Shown: positions 35,080 to 44,338, counted from the stretch's first letter. The stretch: DNA of 64,000 nt from Bacillota bacterium (GCA_030529825.1 JAUMWD010000001.1:162935-226934); one strand, 5' to 3'. Notes: generated by a model from the sequence alone, not told the origin. Translations and numbers: made by a program.

Positions 35080-35394
35080 TCAAGAGCTTAAGTCCTCAAG
35101 AAGCAGTAGTAATTCATTCCTGCTTTCCGCGGGAATACCTTTTTGAAGCAGCTCGAAGTCTGTATCGTTGAGAGTTGCTGTTTCGATTTCGGTAATGTTT
35201 ATAGGAGTAGCGGATGCCCCACGGTAAACGGCGATGAAGCCGTCGCAGTCCCGGAGATAGTATTCTGCGGCAGGGGGCGCTTGGTCTTCCTCTGCGGGGA
35301 CTTCGGCTTTGGGAGCGCGCAGCGCGGCAACGCAGACAAGGGCGGAAAAAACCGCCAGCACCGCGGCAGCGGCGATTCTACGCTTGTTTTTCAT
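35080..35394 (-). CDS. small secreted or anchored protein with BofC-like C-terminus
   Basis: Start ATG at 35394 follows AAGGAG. The 104-residue product has an N-terminal signal/anchor (KNKRRIAAAAVLAVFSALVCVAALRA), a proline/glutamate-rich linker, and a compact domain YYLRDCDGFIAVYRG...LLQKGIPAESRNELLLLLEDL. The domain resembles the C-terminal part of BofC-like proteins seen often in Clostridia. No firm function. It precedes the DUF1292 gene on the same strand by 58 bases. Confidence 0.6.
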   Translation of the reverse strand: MKNKRRIAAAAVLAVFSALVCVAALRAPKAEVPAEEDQAPPAAEYYLRDCDGFIAVYRGASATPINITEIETATLNDTDFELLQKGIPAESRNELLLLLEDLSS

Positions 35395-35593
35395 GTTAAT
35401 CAACTCCTTCTCATCCTTAATTATCCCCGCGCAGGGGAAAAATAAGACCTTCAGGGCAAAAAAATTCACAAAAAATATATGATTACTTGACATAATATGT
35501 TATAATGCTATTTCAGTATAAAATGCCTGAAAAATTGCTATATACCTATCTATACATATAATAAGCACATACATAAGGAGGTGTGACCGTTAA

Positions 35594-37684
35594 ATGGCAA
35601 AAAATGAAACCAAGCGTTCCGGCGGCTTCTGGCGTGTACTCGGAACAATTGTTCTTATTGGCATACTAACCGGTCTGCTCTTCACCTGCATTTTTGCAGT
35701 GTACATTAAAAACTGTATCATACCCAGCAGTGAGCTGGATCTTGACGATTTTAACCTTAACCAGTCAAGCACTATATGGTATCAGGATGAAAGCGGCGAC
35801 TGGCAGGAGCTTGTAACTCTCTCCGGCTCGGAAAAGCGTAAATGGGTAAGCCTTGATGAGATACCCGATTATATGGAGCACGCTCTTGTGGCAATTGAGG
35901 ATAAGCGCTTCTATAGCCACAACGGTGTTGACTGGCTCCGTACGGGCAAGGCTGCGGTAAATATGTTCACCGGAAGCAGAACCTTCGGCGGCTCCACCAT
36001 CACCCAGCAGCTTATTAAGAACCTCACCCATCAGGACGATGTAACCGTTCAGCGTAAGATTCTTGAGATATTCCAGGCTCTGGAGTTTGAAAAGAAATAC
36101 GATAAGGACGACATTTTGGAGTGGTACCTCAATGTTGTTTACTTCGGCGAAGGCTGCTACGGCGTTCAGACTGCGGCACAGACCTACTTCGGTAAGGATG
36201 TGAATGAGCTCAGCATTGCGGAATCCGCGGCCATCGTGGGCATAACCAATCTGCCCACCTATTATGATCCCTTCTACAGTGTGGAGCAGAATAAGGAGCG
36301 CCAGGAAAGCGTTCTCAAGTGCATGTATGACCAGAAATACATCACCAAGAGCGAGTATGAGGAGGCTCTGGCAGAGGAGCTTGTGTTCGTACGAGGTGAG
36401 AATGAGCCCCGGGAGCCTGTTGTATACAGCTACTATACGGAAAATGTCATCCGCGATGTAATTGAAGACCTTGTGGAACAGAAGGGCTATTCCGAGCAGG
36501 TTGCGGAGCATCTGCTGTATAACGGCGGCTATCAGATTTACTGCTGCATGGACAAGGAAATTCAGAATAAGGTTGAGGCCATATATACCGATACCTCACT
36601 GCTGCCCCAGTCCACAAACGGCAACACGAATCAGCTTCAAAGCGGCATTGTCATAATTGACCAGTACACGGGCAACATTGTTGCTACTGTAGGCGGCACC
36701 GGCGAGAAGACGCGAAACTTCGGCTATGACCGCGCAACCCAGGCGACAAGACCCTCCGGCTCCTCCATAAAACCCCTGGCGGTTTACGGACCTGCCGTTG
36801 AATACGGACTCATCACTCCCAACACATGGGTGCTTGATGCGGATAGCGAAAAAATCAGCCTTGCCCACGCACCTGCCGGCTGGTATCCCAAGAACTCCCC
36901 CAACACATATGATGGCGTCATAACGATTCTCACTGCTCTGCAGGAGTCCAAGAATACCGTATCCGCACAGATTATGGATAAGCTGACACCCTCGGCGTCC
37001 TATGATTTCCTGACGAACCGATTGAATTTCACCTCTCTCGTGGAGGGCGACTGCGACTTTGCGCCTCTTGCGCTGGGCCAGCAGACCTGGGGTGTAACCG
37101 TCCGCGAAATGGCACAGGGCTTTGCAGCTCTTGCCAATGACGGTGTGCTCACCCAGTCCCGCACCTATCTTCTCGTGAAGAACTCCAAGGGCGATATTGT
37201 GCTGGATAACCAGCCCAAGACTCAGGTGGCCTTCTCCCAGAATACCGCGAGAGTAATGACCTATATGCTCAATAACGCCGCAACCTACGGTACAGGCTCC
37301 GCGTCAAGGCTCAATAATATGCCTGTTGCGGGCAAGACGGGTACCACTACCTCAAACTGCGACCGCTGGTTTGTAGGCTATACTCCCTACTACACCTGCG
37401 CTGTGTGGACGGGTTATGACACGCCCCAGTATATGTCCTTCAGCGGCAACCCCGCTGTAACCATCTGGCACGATGTCATGGCATCAATCCATGCGGACCT
37501 GCCCTATAAGGACTTTAATATGTCCTACGGCGGCGGCCCCACAAGTATCTTCGGAACCCGTGAGGAGCTGGAAAAGCTGTACACCGGCGAAGATGAGGAA
37601 GAGGAAGAAAGCGAAGAAGGCGAAGAGGGCGGCGAGACCGGCGGCGAAACCGGCGGCGAGCCCGAGGTAAGCCCTGAAGAATAA
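35594..37684 (+). CDS. class A penicillin-binding protein (transglycosylase/transpeptidase)
   Basis: The 696-residue protein has a cytoplasmic basic start, one TM anchor (about 15-37), and a GT51 domain with EDKRFYSHNGVDW near 99 and GGSTITQQLIKN near 134. The transpeptidase domain follows with SGSSIKPL (SxxK) near 391, SKN near 453 and KTGTT near 580. A glutamate/glycine-rich tail ends the chain. It polymerises and cross-links peptidoglycan outside the membrane. A strong AGGAGGTG lies nine bases before ATG. The next small gene starts 16 bases on and is probably co-transcribed. Confidence 0.93.
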   Translation: MAKNETKRSGGFWRVLGTIVLIGILTGLLFTCIFAVYIKNCIIPSSELDLDDFNLNQSSTIWYQDESGDWQELVTLSGSEKRKWVSLDEIPDYMEHALVAIEDKRFYSHNGVDWLRTGKAAVNMFTGSRTFGGSTITQQLIKNLTHQDDVTVQRKILEIFQALEFEKKYDKDDILEWYLNVVYFGEGCYGVQTAAQTYFGKDVNELSIAESAAIVGITNLPTYYDPFYSVEQNKERQESVLKCMYDQKYITKSEYEEALAEELVFVRGENEPREPVVYSYYTENVIRDVIEDLVEQKGYSEQVAEHLLYNGGYQIYCCMDKEIQNKVEAIYTDTSLLPQSTNGNTNQLQSGIVIIDQYTGNIVATVGGTGEKTRNFGYDRATQATRPSGSSIKPLAVYGPAVEYGLITPNTWVLDADSEKISLAHAPAGWYPKNSPNTYDGVITILTALQESKNTVSAQIMDKLTPSASYDFLTNRLNFTSLVEGDCDFAPLALGQQTWGVTVREMAQGFAALANDGVLTQSRTYLLVKNSKGDIVLDNQPKTQVAFSQNTARVMTYMLNNAATYGTGSASRLNNMPVAGKTGTTTSNCDRWFVGYTPYYTCAVWTGYDTPQYMSFSGNPAVTIWHDVMASIHADLPYKDFNMSYGGGPTSIFGTREELEKLYTGEDEEEEESEEGEEGGETGGETGGEPEVSPEE

Positions 37685-37700
37685 TTAAGGAGGACAGAAC

Positions 37701-37985
37701 ATGGCAAACAAAGTGCTTGAATACAAGGGACATCCCCTGCAGAGAGCAGGAAACATTGTGTACTATGGCAGCATGGCTGACAAGTACATCATCATGCTCC
37801 AGATTCTTGAGACCAAAAAGGTCAAGGATATGGATGTAGCCACCAAGGTTTCCGTCCAGCTTCAGCTCACGGACCCCAATCTTAAATCCCGTGACCGCGT
37901 GGTTAAGAAGAGCGAGAAGGCAGGCTTCTGGGAAGCAATGGATGTTGCCTCCGTATGGCTTGAAAGATCTTTAGCACAGAAATAA
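37701..37985 (+). CDS. conserved small protein of unknown function
   Basis: This 94-residue basic soluble protein (ANKVLEYKGHPLQRAGNIVYYGSMADKYIIMLQIL) has no TM segment and no motif I can name; a middle stretch (VSVQLQLTDPNLKSRDRVVKKSEKAGFW) looks like a small beta-alpha domain. AAGGAGG lies eight bases before ATG. Position behind the PBP suggests co-expression, and such proteins are frequent in Oscillospiraceae. It could aid cell-wall synthesis, but there is no direct evidence. Confidence 0.7.
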   Translation: MANKVLEYKGHPLQRAGNIVYYGSMADKYIIMLQILETKKVKDMDVATKVSVQLQLTDPNLKSRDRVVKKSEKAGFWEAMDVASVWLERSLAQK

Positions 37986-37992
37986 ATAGCAT

Positions 37993-38028
37993 AAACGCTC
38001 CGATCATTCATTGGTTGGAGCGTTTTTC
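37993..38028 (+). terminator. terminator after the PBP operon
   Basis: The stem AAACGCTCCGATCA pairs with TTGGTTGGAGCGTTT using G-U pairs, followed by a T-rich run. Confidence 0.78.
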
Positions 38029-38060
38029 TTTTTTGAAGAAAACCGAAAATCCATATTCAT

Positions 38061-38097
38061 TCCGCTTCGGGCGTGCCTGAAGCGGATTTTTTTATTT
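38061..38097. terminator. second hairpin before the particle cluster
   Basis: The stem TCCGCTTCGGGC/GCCTGAAGCGGA ends in a 7-T run on the plus strand. It insulates the particle cluster from upstream transcription. Confidence 0.75.
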
Positions 38098-38160
38098 CTG
38101 TTGCACTAAACTGTGCAAAAAATGCCGCTGTGGAGCCTATGGGTGAGAGGTGATAGGAAA

Positions 38161-38478
38161 ATGAAGGACAAAAAGTCCCGGAAAGCCGATGAGCTTCTGA
38201 AAATGCTTGCCGAGTCCTCTCCCAATGACGCGGTGAAGCTCCTGTTCCTCGGGGAAGAGGACCTGTCAATCCTTGACGGCCTCGACCTGTCTCTCATCAG
38301 CGAAATCAAGCGCAGTCCCAGCGGGGCTGTGGAAATGAAGTTCGTTGACAGACTTGCCGTACTGCGGGAGCTGCTTGAGCTGAAAAAGGCGGACGAAAAG
38401 CAGCGTGACGACGGCAAGAGTATTTTTGCTGCTCTGGACAGAGCAGCACAGCAGCTTAAATCGGAGGAGAAAACCTAA
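38161..38478 (+). CDS. terminase small subunit-like protein
   Basis: The 105-residue helical, charged protein starts at ATG 38161 after a GGTGATAGGAAA site; an upstream in-frame ATG at 38113 lacks one. Motifs are weak, but position directly before the large terminase and a C-terminal coiled-coil-like stretch (VDRLAVLRELLELKKADEKQRDD) fit a DNA-recognising small terminase or its replacement. No classical helix-turn-helix is obvious, so packaging specificity could be relaxed. It ends at the TAA just before the TTG start of the large subunit. Confidence 0.55.
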   Translation: MKDKKSRKADELLKMLAESSPNDAVKLLFLGEEDLSILDGLDLSLISEIKRSPSGAVEMKFVDRLAVLRELLELKKADEKQRDDGKSIFAALDRAAQQLKSEEKT

Positions 38479-39723
38479 TTGAAGTTTGACAGCTTTTCAA
38501 AAACACAGCTAAAGGCGCTGTCCTGGTGGAGCGATTCATCACCCTACGCGGATTATGACGCAATCATCTGCGACGGCGCCGTGCGCAGCGGCAAAACCCT
38601 GTGCATGGGCATTTCCTATGTGTGCTGGGCCATGCGGCGCTTTGACGGCATGCGCTTTGCCTTCTGCGGCAAAAGCACAGCCTCTGTACGGCGAAACATG
38701 ATCGAGCCTCTGCTGCCCGTGCTGACGGACATAGGCTTTGAGGTAAAAGAGCTTGTGAGCAAAAACTATATGGATGTTTCCTACATGGGACGTACAAACC
38801 GCTTTTACCTCTTCGGCGGAGTTGACGAAAGCTCCGCCGCCCATATCCAGGGCATGACCTTGGCAGGCGTGCTCATGGATGAGGTGGCGCTCATGCCACG
38901 TTCCTTTGTGGAGCAGGCCTGCGCGAGATGCTCCGTGGAGGGCTCGAAGATGTGGTTTAACTGCAATCCCGAGTCGCCGCGGCACTGGTTTTACCAAGAG
39001 TGGATTTTGAAGGCTGAAAGCAGAAACTGCCTGTACCTGCACTTTGCTCTGGAGGATAATCCCTCACTGTCCCGAAAGATTATCGCCCGCTATAAGAGTA
39101 TGTACACCGGCGACTTCTACCGCCGCTTCGTGCTGGGCGAGTGGGTGTTGCCCCAGGGCAGAATTTACGACTTCTTCGATGAAAGCATGCAGACAGACCC
39201 GCCGCCGGATTGCACGGATTTCGCTATGTCCTGCGATTACGGCACCGCAAACCCCAGCTCCTTCGGCTTCTGGGGACTGAAGGACGGAATCTGGTACAGA
39301 CTTCGGGAGTATTATTACGACTCCCGAAAAGAGGGAAGGCAGAAAACCGACGCGGAATATGTCGCGGAGCTTAAGAAGCTCTGCGGCGAAAATGCCCCTT
39401 CCCGCGTCATTGTTGACCCCTCCGCCGCCAGCTTCATAAGCGCCCTTCAAAGGGAAGGTATTCACGCGCAGAAGGCGGATAACGATGTGCTCAAGGGCAT
39501 AAGGCTCACCGCAGATGCGCTGAAAAGCGGCAAAATCAAAATCTGCCGCGGCTGCCGTGACCTTCTGCGGGAAATATGTGAGTATCGCTGGGACGAGTCA
39601 AAGGACCGCGAGGCGCCATATAAATTCGGCGACCACGCCATGGACGATATGCGCTACTTTGTCACAGCCCTCAGCGAAAATCCGAGCCCCTTCGGCGCGG
39701 TCTGGATAGATAGGAGGAACTGA
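38479..39723 (+). CDS. phage terminase large subunit
   Basis: Translation probably starts at TTG, ten bases after GGAGGA. The 414-residue protein has the ATPase Walker A-like CDGAVRSGKTLCMG near 31-44 and Walker B VLMDEVAL near 133. The RNase H-like nuclease part has SCDYGTANPSSFGFWG near 250 and VIVDPSAASF near 312, with a late aspartate cluster (GDHAMDDMRYF) near 391. All catalytic blocks look intact, so it should package DNA into proheads. It resembles PBSX/terminase_3-type enzymes. Confidence 0.92.
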   Translation: MKFDSFSKTQLKALSWWSDSSPYADYDAIICDGAVRSGKTLCMGISYVCWAMRRFDGMRFAFCGKSTASVRRNMIEPLLPVLTDIGFEVKELVSKNYMDVSYMGRTNRFYLFGGVDESSAAHIQGMTLAGVLMDEVALMPRSFVEQACARCSVEGSKMWFNCNPESPRHWFYQEWILKAESRNCLYLHFALEDNPSLSRKIIARYKSMYTGDFYRRFVLGEWVLPQGRIYDFFDESMQTDPPPDCTDFAMSCDYGTANPSSFGFWGLKDGIWYRLREYYYDSRKEGRQKTDAEYVAELKKLCGENAPSRVIVDPSAASFISALQREGIHAQKADNDVLKGIRLTADALKSGKIKICRGCRDLLREICEYRWDESKDREAPYKFGDHAMDDMRYFVTALSENPSPFGAVWIDRRN

Positions 39724-40868
39724 TGAAATTATTTTCGGGAAAACAGAAAAACAGAGCACCCTCCGTACAGATACGGCAGAATGAAAGTCATCCCTTCGGC
39801 CTGCTGGATTCTTATGTGCCTCTGGGCGGCGGTGAGATTAAGCTCTACCGCCAGATAAGAGAGGCGGTGCCCGTGGTGGATGCCGCCATACTCAAGATAG
39901 TCCGCCTCACAGGAGGCTTTGAGGTGAAATGCACCGACAAGACCGCCGAAAGAGAGCTTGCGGAATTCTTGAAAACCGTAAATGTGGGCAGAGGACAGAG
40001 AGGTCTGAACACCTTTATCTCCGCCTACCTTGACTCCATGATAACCTGCGGCAGAGCCGTGGGGGAAATCGTCACTATGGGAAACCGCGATATTGCCGCG
40101 GTAATCTGCGGCAATGTGGAGGATGTGCAGATTAAGGAGGGTGAAAATCCCCTGGACTTCACCCTCTGCGGAGCAAGGGGCTTCGGGATTTCCGAGCCCT
40201 TCCCAAGACAGAATCTTCTGCTGTTCACCCCCTTTAACCCCGAGGCGGATTCGCCCTACGGTGTTTCCATGCTCCGCAGTATGCCCTTTCTATGCGGCAT
40301 CCTGCTGAAGATTTATCAGTCTTTAGGCATCAACTGGGAGCGAGCGGGCAATGTGCGCTTCGCGGTGGTGTATAAACCCCAGGGCGACATCATCGACAGA
40401 GCCGTGGCCCAGGAGCGCGCCCAGCAGATTGCCGAGGAATGGTCGGCGGCTATGCAAAGCGGCAAAAACGGCGCCGTGCGTGATTTTGTGGCCGTAGGCG
40501 ATGTGGAGATAAAGGTTATCGGTGCGGACAATCAGATTCTGGACAGCGAGGTCCCCGTGCGCCAGATTCTGGAGCAGCTCATTGCGAGAACGGGCATTCC
40601 GCCCTTCCTGCTTGGCCTTAACTGGTCAACAACGGAGAGAATGAGCGCCCAGCAGGCAGACCTCATGACCAGTGAGCTCACCGCCATCCGCAGAACGCTT
40701 ACCCCGGTCATTGAGAAAATATGCTCTCTGTGGCTGAGAATGCACGGCTATGCCTGTTCGTTCAATGTTGAATGGGAGCCCATAAATCTGCAGGACGAGG
40801 TGGAGGAGGCGAGAGCACTGCTCTTTAACGCCCAGGCACAGCAAATTATGGAGGGTAAAGAAGAATGA
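39723..40868 (+). CDS. portal protein (Mu gp29/DUF935-like)
   Basis: The 381-residue product shares features with phage portals: PVVDAAILKIVRLTGGFEVKC at the start, a central region RQNLLLFTPFNPEADSPYGVSMLRSM, and the late QILEQLIARTGIPPFLLGLNWSTTERMSAQQADLMTSELTAIRR typical of portal clip/stem segments. It forms the dodecameric DNA channel at one prohead vertex. Its ATG overlaps the terminase stop region, and its stop overlaps the protease-like gene by four bases. Confidence 0.88.
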   Translation: MKLFSGKQKNRAPSVQIRQNESHPFGLLDSYVPLGGGEIKLYRQIREAVPVVDAAILKIVRLTGGFEVKCTDKTAERELAEFLKTVNVGRGQRGLNTFISAYLDSMITCGRAVGEIVTMGNRDIAAVICGNVEDVQIKEGENPLDFTLCGARGFGISEPFPRQNLLLFTPFNPEADSPYGVSMLRSMPFLCGILLKIYQSLGINWERAGNVRFAVVYKPQGDIIDRAVAQERAQQIAEEWSAAMQSGKNGAVRDFVAVGDVEIKVIGADNQILDSEVPVRQILEQLIARTGIPPFLLGLNWSTTERMSAQQADLMTSELTAIRRTLTPVIEKICSLWLRMHGYACSFNVEWEPINLQDEVEEARALLFNAQAQQIMEGKEE

Positions 40869-41725
40869 AAATCATCAAAAGCGGAGCCTCCGGTGGCGCG
40901 GTAAACACCGAGGAGGAGCTGCAGGCGGTAAACGCCTTTGCAAAGGCGGAGCTGAAGGAAGAGGATGTTTATATCTTCTCCGTTTTGCTCTGCGATAACG
41001 ACATTGACCGCGACTTCGAGCGTTTCTCCAATGAAACGCTGAAGGAACTGAGCGAGCTCTTCGTGGGCGCAACAGGCATCTGCGACCACGAATGGAAGAG
41101 CGAAAATCAGGTGGCGAGAATTTATCGCACGGAGCTTGTCTGCGACACAGAGCGCAAGACGGCAGACGGCGAGCCCTATGTTTTTCTCAAGGGCTTCTGC
41201 TATATGCTGAAAACCGAGGCAAACGCGGAGCTTATCCGGGAAATTGACGGCGGCATTAAGCGCGAAACAAGTGTGGGCTGTGCCGTTGCAAAAAGCGTAT
41301 GCAGCATCTGCGGCGAGGAAATCTCCCTATGCGCCCACGAAAAGGGCAGGGAATACGGCGGAAAGCTGTGCTTTGCCTCCCTTGAGGGTGCTGTTGATGC
41401 CTACGAATGGAGCTTTGTTGCCGTGCCTGCCCAGAGAAACGCAGGCGTTATGAAGAGCATGAAGGAGGAAGCACTGAAAAAAGAGGCAAGCCTGGGAAGA
41501 CGCTATCTGGGTGAGCTTAAAAAAGAGGTGCTGCGCCTTTGTCTCACCGTAGACGACAAGCTATACTCCGCGCTGGAAAAGAGCGTGGAATATATGGATG
41601 CCGAGGCGCTTATATCCATGAAGGATGCCTTTAATAAGCGCTCGGAGGAGCTGTTTTCTCCCGTGACACAGCTCCCCGGCAAAAACGAAGTCACCGACTT
41701 CATCGGTGACGAGTACAAAATCTAA
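40865..41725 (+). CDS. prohead protease/scaffold-like protein
   Basis: The 286-residue protein lies between portal and capsid where a maturation protease normally is. VYIFSVLLCDNDIDRDFERFSNETLKEL and GATGICDHEWKSENQVARIYRTEL near 65-95 resemble the XkdF/prohead-protease fold start. A cysteine knuckle CSICGEEISLCAHEKG near 143 is unusual and may bind metal. The C-terminal third is helical and charged, as in protease-scaffold fusions. Catalytic residues cannot be fixed, so it could be scaffold only. Confidence 0.65.
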   Translation: MKIIKSGASGGAVNTEEELQAVNAFAKAELKEEDVYIFSVLLCDNDIDRDFERFSNETLKELSELFVGATGICDHEWKSENQVARIYRTELVCDTERKTADGEPYVFLKGFCYMLKTEANAELIREIDGGIKRETSVGCAVAKSVCSICGEEISLCAHEKGREYGGKLCFASLEGAVDAYEWSFVAVPAQRNAGVMKSMKEEALKKEASLGRRYLGELKKEVLRLCLTVDDKLYSALEKSVEYMDAEALISMKDAFNKRSEELFSPVTQLPGKNEVTDFIGDEYKI

Positions 41726-41736
41726 GGAGGACTTAT

Positions 41737-42075
41737 ATGAAAGTCAGTTTTGAAGGAATCGGCGAGCAGGTAGTTTCCTTTGCCGCCAACGGCGAGGTAA
41801 AGGGCGCATTTGTGAAGATGAGCTCCAACGGCACCGTTGCCGCCTGCTCCGCAGCAGAAAATTTCATGGGCTACTGCATTAACGCAGAGGACGGCTTTGC
41901 GGATGTTCAGACCCACGGCTACATCACCTGCCCCTATACCGGCACAGCACCCCATGTGGGCTACAATCAGCTCACCGCCGATGCAAACGGTAAGGTGAAG
42001 ACCGCACAGACCGGCAGAGAATATCTCGTTCTCGATGTTGATACCACAGCCAACACTCTCGGCTTCATTATGTAA
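41737..42075 (+). CDS. small head protein, probable capsid decoration (DUF2190-like)
   Basis: The 112-residue beta-rich protein (KVSFEGIGEQVVSFAANGEVKGAFVKMSSNGTVAACSAAENFMGYC) sits just before the major capsid gene. Its repeated short beta strands, glycine turns and length match decoration or stabilisation proteins such as the DUF2190/gpD-like group. It is preceded by AAGGAGG and followed by the capsid gene after 14 bases with its own AAGGAGG, suggesting high expression of both. Confidence 0.6.
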   Translation: MKVSFEGIGEQVVSFAANGEVKGAFVKMSSNGTVAACSAAENFMGYCINAEDGFADVQTHGYITCPYTGTAPHVGYNQLTADANGKVKTAQTGREYLVLDVDTTANTLGFIM

Positions 42076-42089
42076 GGAGGTAAAGGAAT

Positions 42090-43121
42090 ATGGCTTACAA
42101 GTTTAACGAAATCAAGCTGGACAAGGGTATGTATTCCGAATCCGGCAAGAGCTTCGAGCAGGTCCTCGAGAGTCTCGACCCCAATGAAAACTACAAGGGT
42201 ACTCCTTTAGAGGGTATGGACGCCTTCCAGCGTCAGCTCAAGCGCTTTGACATCAAGGTCCGCGGCGCAGGCAGCGACACCGTGGAAAAGTTCTTTTCCA
42301 CCTCCGAAAGCGCCGTGCTGTTTCCCGAATATGTGTCCCGCAGCGTAAAGGCAGGCATGGAGGAGGGCAACATTCTGCCCTCCATCACCGCCTCCGTCAC
42401 CCACTTTGAGGGCATGGATTACCGTTCCATTTACTCCGCCGCCTCTGAAGAGGACAAGAGTCTGCGCTATGTAGGTGAGGGCGCACTTATCCCCCAGACC
42501 GAAATCCGCAGTGCCGACCACCTCGTGAAGCTCCACAAGCGCGGCAGAATGCTGGTCGCCTCCTATGAGGCAATCCGATTCCAGCACCTGGACCTTTTCT
42601 CCGTAATGCTGCGTCAGATAGGCAACCAGATCATGCGTATGCATCTTGAGGATGCCATTGATGTTATGACAAACGGCGACGGCAACAGCAATGCCGCTGT
42701 GCAGCTTTCCGTGGGCGGCAATGAGCTCGGCGGCACAGCAGGCACTCTGACCTACTCCGAAATGCTGAACTTCTGGAACAGCTTTGACCCCTACACCATG
42801 AATACTCTGCTGGCATCTCCCGATGTCATGATGCAGATTCTCAAGTGCTCCGAGTTCCAGAATCCTCTCACCGGCCTGAATTTCCAGGGTACCGGCGAGC
42901 CCGGCAATCCTCTGGGCGCAAAGCTCATCCGCTGCAGCGCACTCCCCTCCGGCACCGCCATCGGCCTTGACAAGGGCTACGCCCTGGAAATGGTTTCCGC
43001 AGGCGATGTTGCCGTTGAGTATGACCGTCTTATTGACCGTCAGCTTGAGCGCGCGGCTATCACCAGCATCTCCGGCTTTGCAAAGCTCTACGACAGCGCC
43101 TCCAAGGTGCTGAAGGTCTGA
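42090..43121 (+). CDS. major capsid protein (HK97-like fold)
   Basis: The 343-residue protein is placed after protease and decoration genes. It shows a helical N-terminal arm, then FPEYVSRSVKAGMEEGNILPSITASV, a middle domain with RMLVASYEAIRFQHLDLFSVMLRQIGNQIMRMHLEDAIDVM (E-loop/P-domain style) and a C-terminal A-domain (GNPLGAKLIRCSALPSGTAIGLDKGYALEMV). These resemble Mu-like and PBSX-like capsids. A strong AAGGAGG and the hairpin directly behind the stop point to dosage control of this abundant protein. Confidence 0.82.
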   Translation: MAYKFNEIKLDKGMYSESGKSFEQVLESLDPNENYKGTPLEGMDAFQRQLKRFDIKVRGAGSDTVEKFFSTSESAVLFPEYVSRSVKAGMEEGNILPSITASVTHFEGMDYRSIYSAASEEDKSLRYVGEGALIPQTEIRSADHLVKLHKRGRMLVASYEAIRFQHLDLFSVMLRQIGNQIMRMHLEDAIDVMTNGDGNSNAAVQLSVGGNELGGTAGTLTYSEMLNFWNSFDPYTMNTLLASPDVMMQILKCSEFQNPLTGLNFQGTGEPGNPLGAKLIRCSALPSGTAIGLDKGYALEMVSAGDVAVEYDRLIDRQLERAAITSISGFAKLYDSASKVLKV

Positions 43122-43128
43122 TAATCAG

Positions 43129-43149
43129 GAGGGGAGCGCTGCTCCCCTC
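43129..43149 (+). terminator. hairpin behind the capsid gene
   Basis: A perfect 9-base stem GAGGGGAGC/GCTCCCCTC with a 3-base loop is followed by ATTTG. It lacks a strong T-run, so it probably stabilises capsid mRNA or lowers readthrough into the tail genes. Confidence 0.6.
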
Positions 43150-43168
43150 ATTTGTTCGGGAGGTAACT

Positions 43169-43552
43169 ATGAGCTACACAAATGAAGACATTAAGGCAAG
43201 GGCGGAGCTGCTCTGCGGCGGACAGCTCTCCCATGAAAGCGAAAGAGTGCTGGAGGCCTTCTGCGCAGCGGCGGCAGCGGAGCTTGAGGCAAAGCTCCGT
43301 CAGAATGTTAAGCCCGGGGATATAAGCGAGCTTTTTGTCACCGCCGCAGGTATGCTGGCCCTTGCCCTCTGCATGGAGCTTGAAAACGGCGGCAGCGGCG
43401 ATATCAGCGCATTCAAGGCGGGAAACCTCTCCGTCAATTTCAGCAACGGAGAGTCGGGCTGCTCCGCCGCAGGTCTGCGAAAGGCCGCAGAGAACATTCT
43501 CTCCGCCTACCTTGAGGGAGAAGGCTTCAGCTTCGTGGGGGTGAGAGGATGA
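43169..43552 (+). CDS. head-tail connector protein
   Basis: The 127-residue protein (SYTNEDIKARAELLCGGQLSHESERVLEAFCAAAAAELEAKLRQNV) has an N-terminal helix-rich half like phage connector gp6/gp15-type proteins and is the first gene after the capsid. It should bind the portal and join the tail. AGGAGG-type site (GGGAGG) precedes ATG; stop overlaps the next gene by four bases. Confidence 0.6.
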   Translation: MSYTNEDIKARAELLCGGQLSHESERVLEAFCAAAAAELEAKLRQNVKPGDISELFVTAAGMLALALCMELENGGSGDISAFKAGNLSVNFSNGESGCSAAGLRKAAENILSAYLEGEGFSFVGVRG

Positions 43553-43863
43553 AAATTGCCCACAGTATATTTCAGCGCTTCGGTGAGGACATTACCGTAA
43601 ACGGCGCATCGGCAAAGGGCTTCATATCCCCGATTGCTCCCCAAAAGCACGACAACATTAAAAAACCCACGGCGGTGGGAATTCTAAACGGTGCGGAATA
43701 TCTCCTCATCACGGAATGCGCCATGTCCGCCTGCGGCGGTGAGGAGGTCATTCACCGCGGAAAGCGCTTTTCGGCCCTTCGGGCAGAGCCGATTTTCTAC
43801 TGCGGAGGTATTTCTCACTATGAGGCGGTGCTTCGTAAGAAGGGCGGTGCCGCAGATGTTTGA
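43549..43863 (+). CDS. head-closure/stopper-like protein
   Basis: The 104-residue, beta-rich protein (AHSIFQRFGEDITVNGASAKGFISPIAP, with FSALRAEPIFYCGGISHYEAVLRKK at the end) resembles head-closure proteins of the gp16/XkdH type, where a conserved HRGKRFSALR-like strand is common. Position two after the capsid agrees. Start overlaps the connector stop and end overlaps the next gene by eight bases (ATGTTTGA). Confidence 0.55.
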   Translation: MKIAHSIFQRFGEDITVNGASAKGFISPIAPQKHDNIKKPTAVGILNGAEYLLITECAMSACGGEEVIHRGKRFSALRAEPIFYCGGISHYEAVLRKKGGAADV

Positions 43864-44338
43864 TTCCGTACTCAACTCGGTAATCTCCACCCTCGAGGAT
43901 GAGGGGATACCCGCCGTGAGAAAATACCCCGGCTGTGTGCTGGACAGAAGCACCGCCGCCGTTGCGGTGAGCCTTAAAGCAGGCAGCATCACCGCCTCCG
44001 GCTACGGAAATTACATGGGTATCTACGAGAAAAACGGAGATATTAAAGAGCTTTACGGCCACAGGGCAGAGCTTAAAATCGGCATGGAGATTTACACGCC
44101 TGCGGCAGCGGATAAGGCGGAAATTCAATGCACCAAGCTGCTGAATGACATCTGCTCCTGCATCGGAGGCATCAGCGGAGTGAAGCTGAAGAGCTTCGAG
44201 GGCGGTGAGGCGAAATACGACTCCGAAACGGAGATGTTTCGCTGTGAAAGTACGGTTGAGGTCACCGTTTATCTCGTATGCAACAGAGAGGAAAGAGGCC
44301 GCTTCACGGACTTTGTGCTGAAAGGAGAGCTTAAATGA
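43856..44338 (+). CDS. tail completion/terminator-like protein
   Basis: Starting at ATG 43856, which overlaps the preceding stop, the 160-residue product begins FDSVLNSVISTLEDEGIPAVRKYPG. It has the alpha/beta layout of tail-terminator or XkdI-like proteins located just before the sheath gene. A longer frame from 43691 is out of register with the gene order. It probably caps the tube/sheath at the neck. The stop overlaps the sheath start by four bases. Confidence 0.5.
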   Translation: MFDSVLNSVISTLEDEGIPAVRKYPGCVLDRSTAAVAVSLKAGSITASGYGNYMGIYEKNGDIKELYGHRAELKIGMEIYTPAAADKAEIQCTKLLNDICSCIGGISGVKLKSFEGGEAKYDSETEMFRCESTVEVTVYLVCNREERGRFTDFVLKGELK

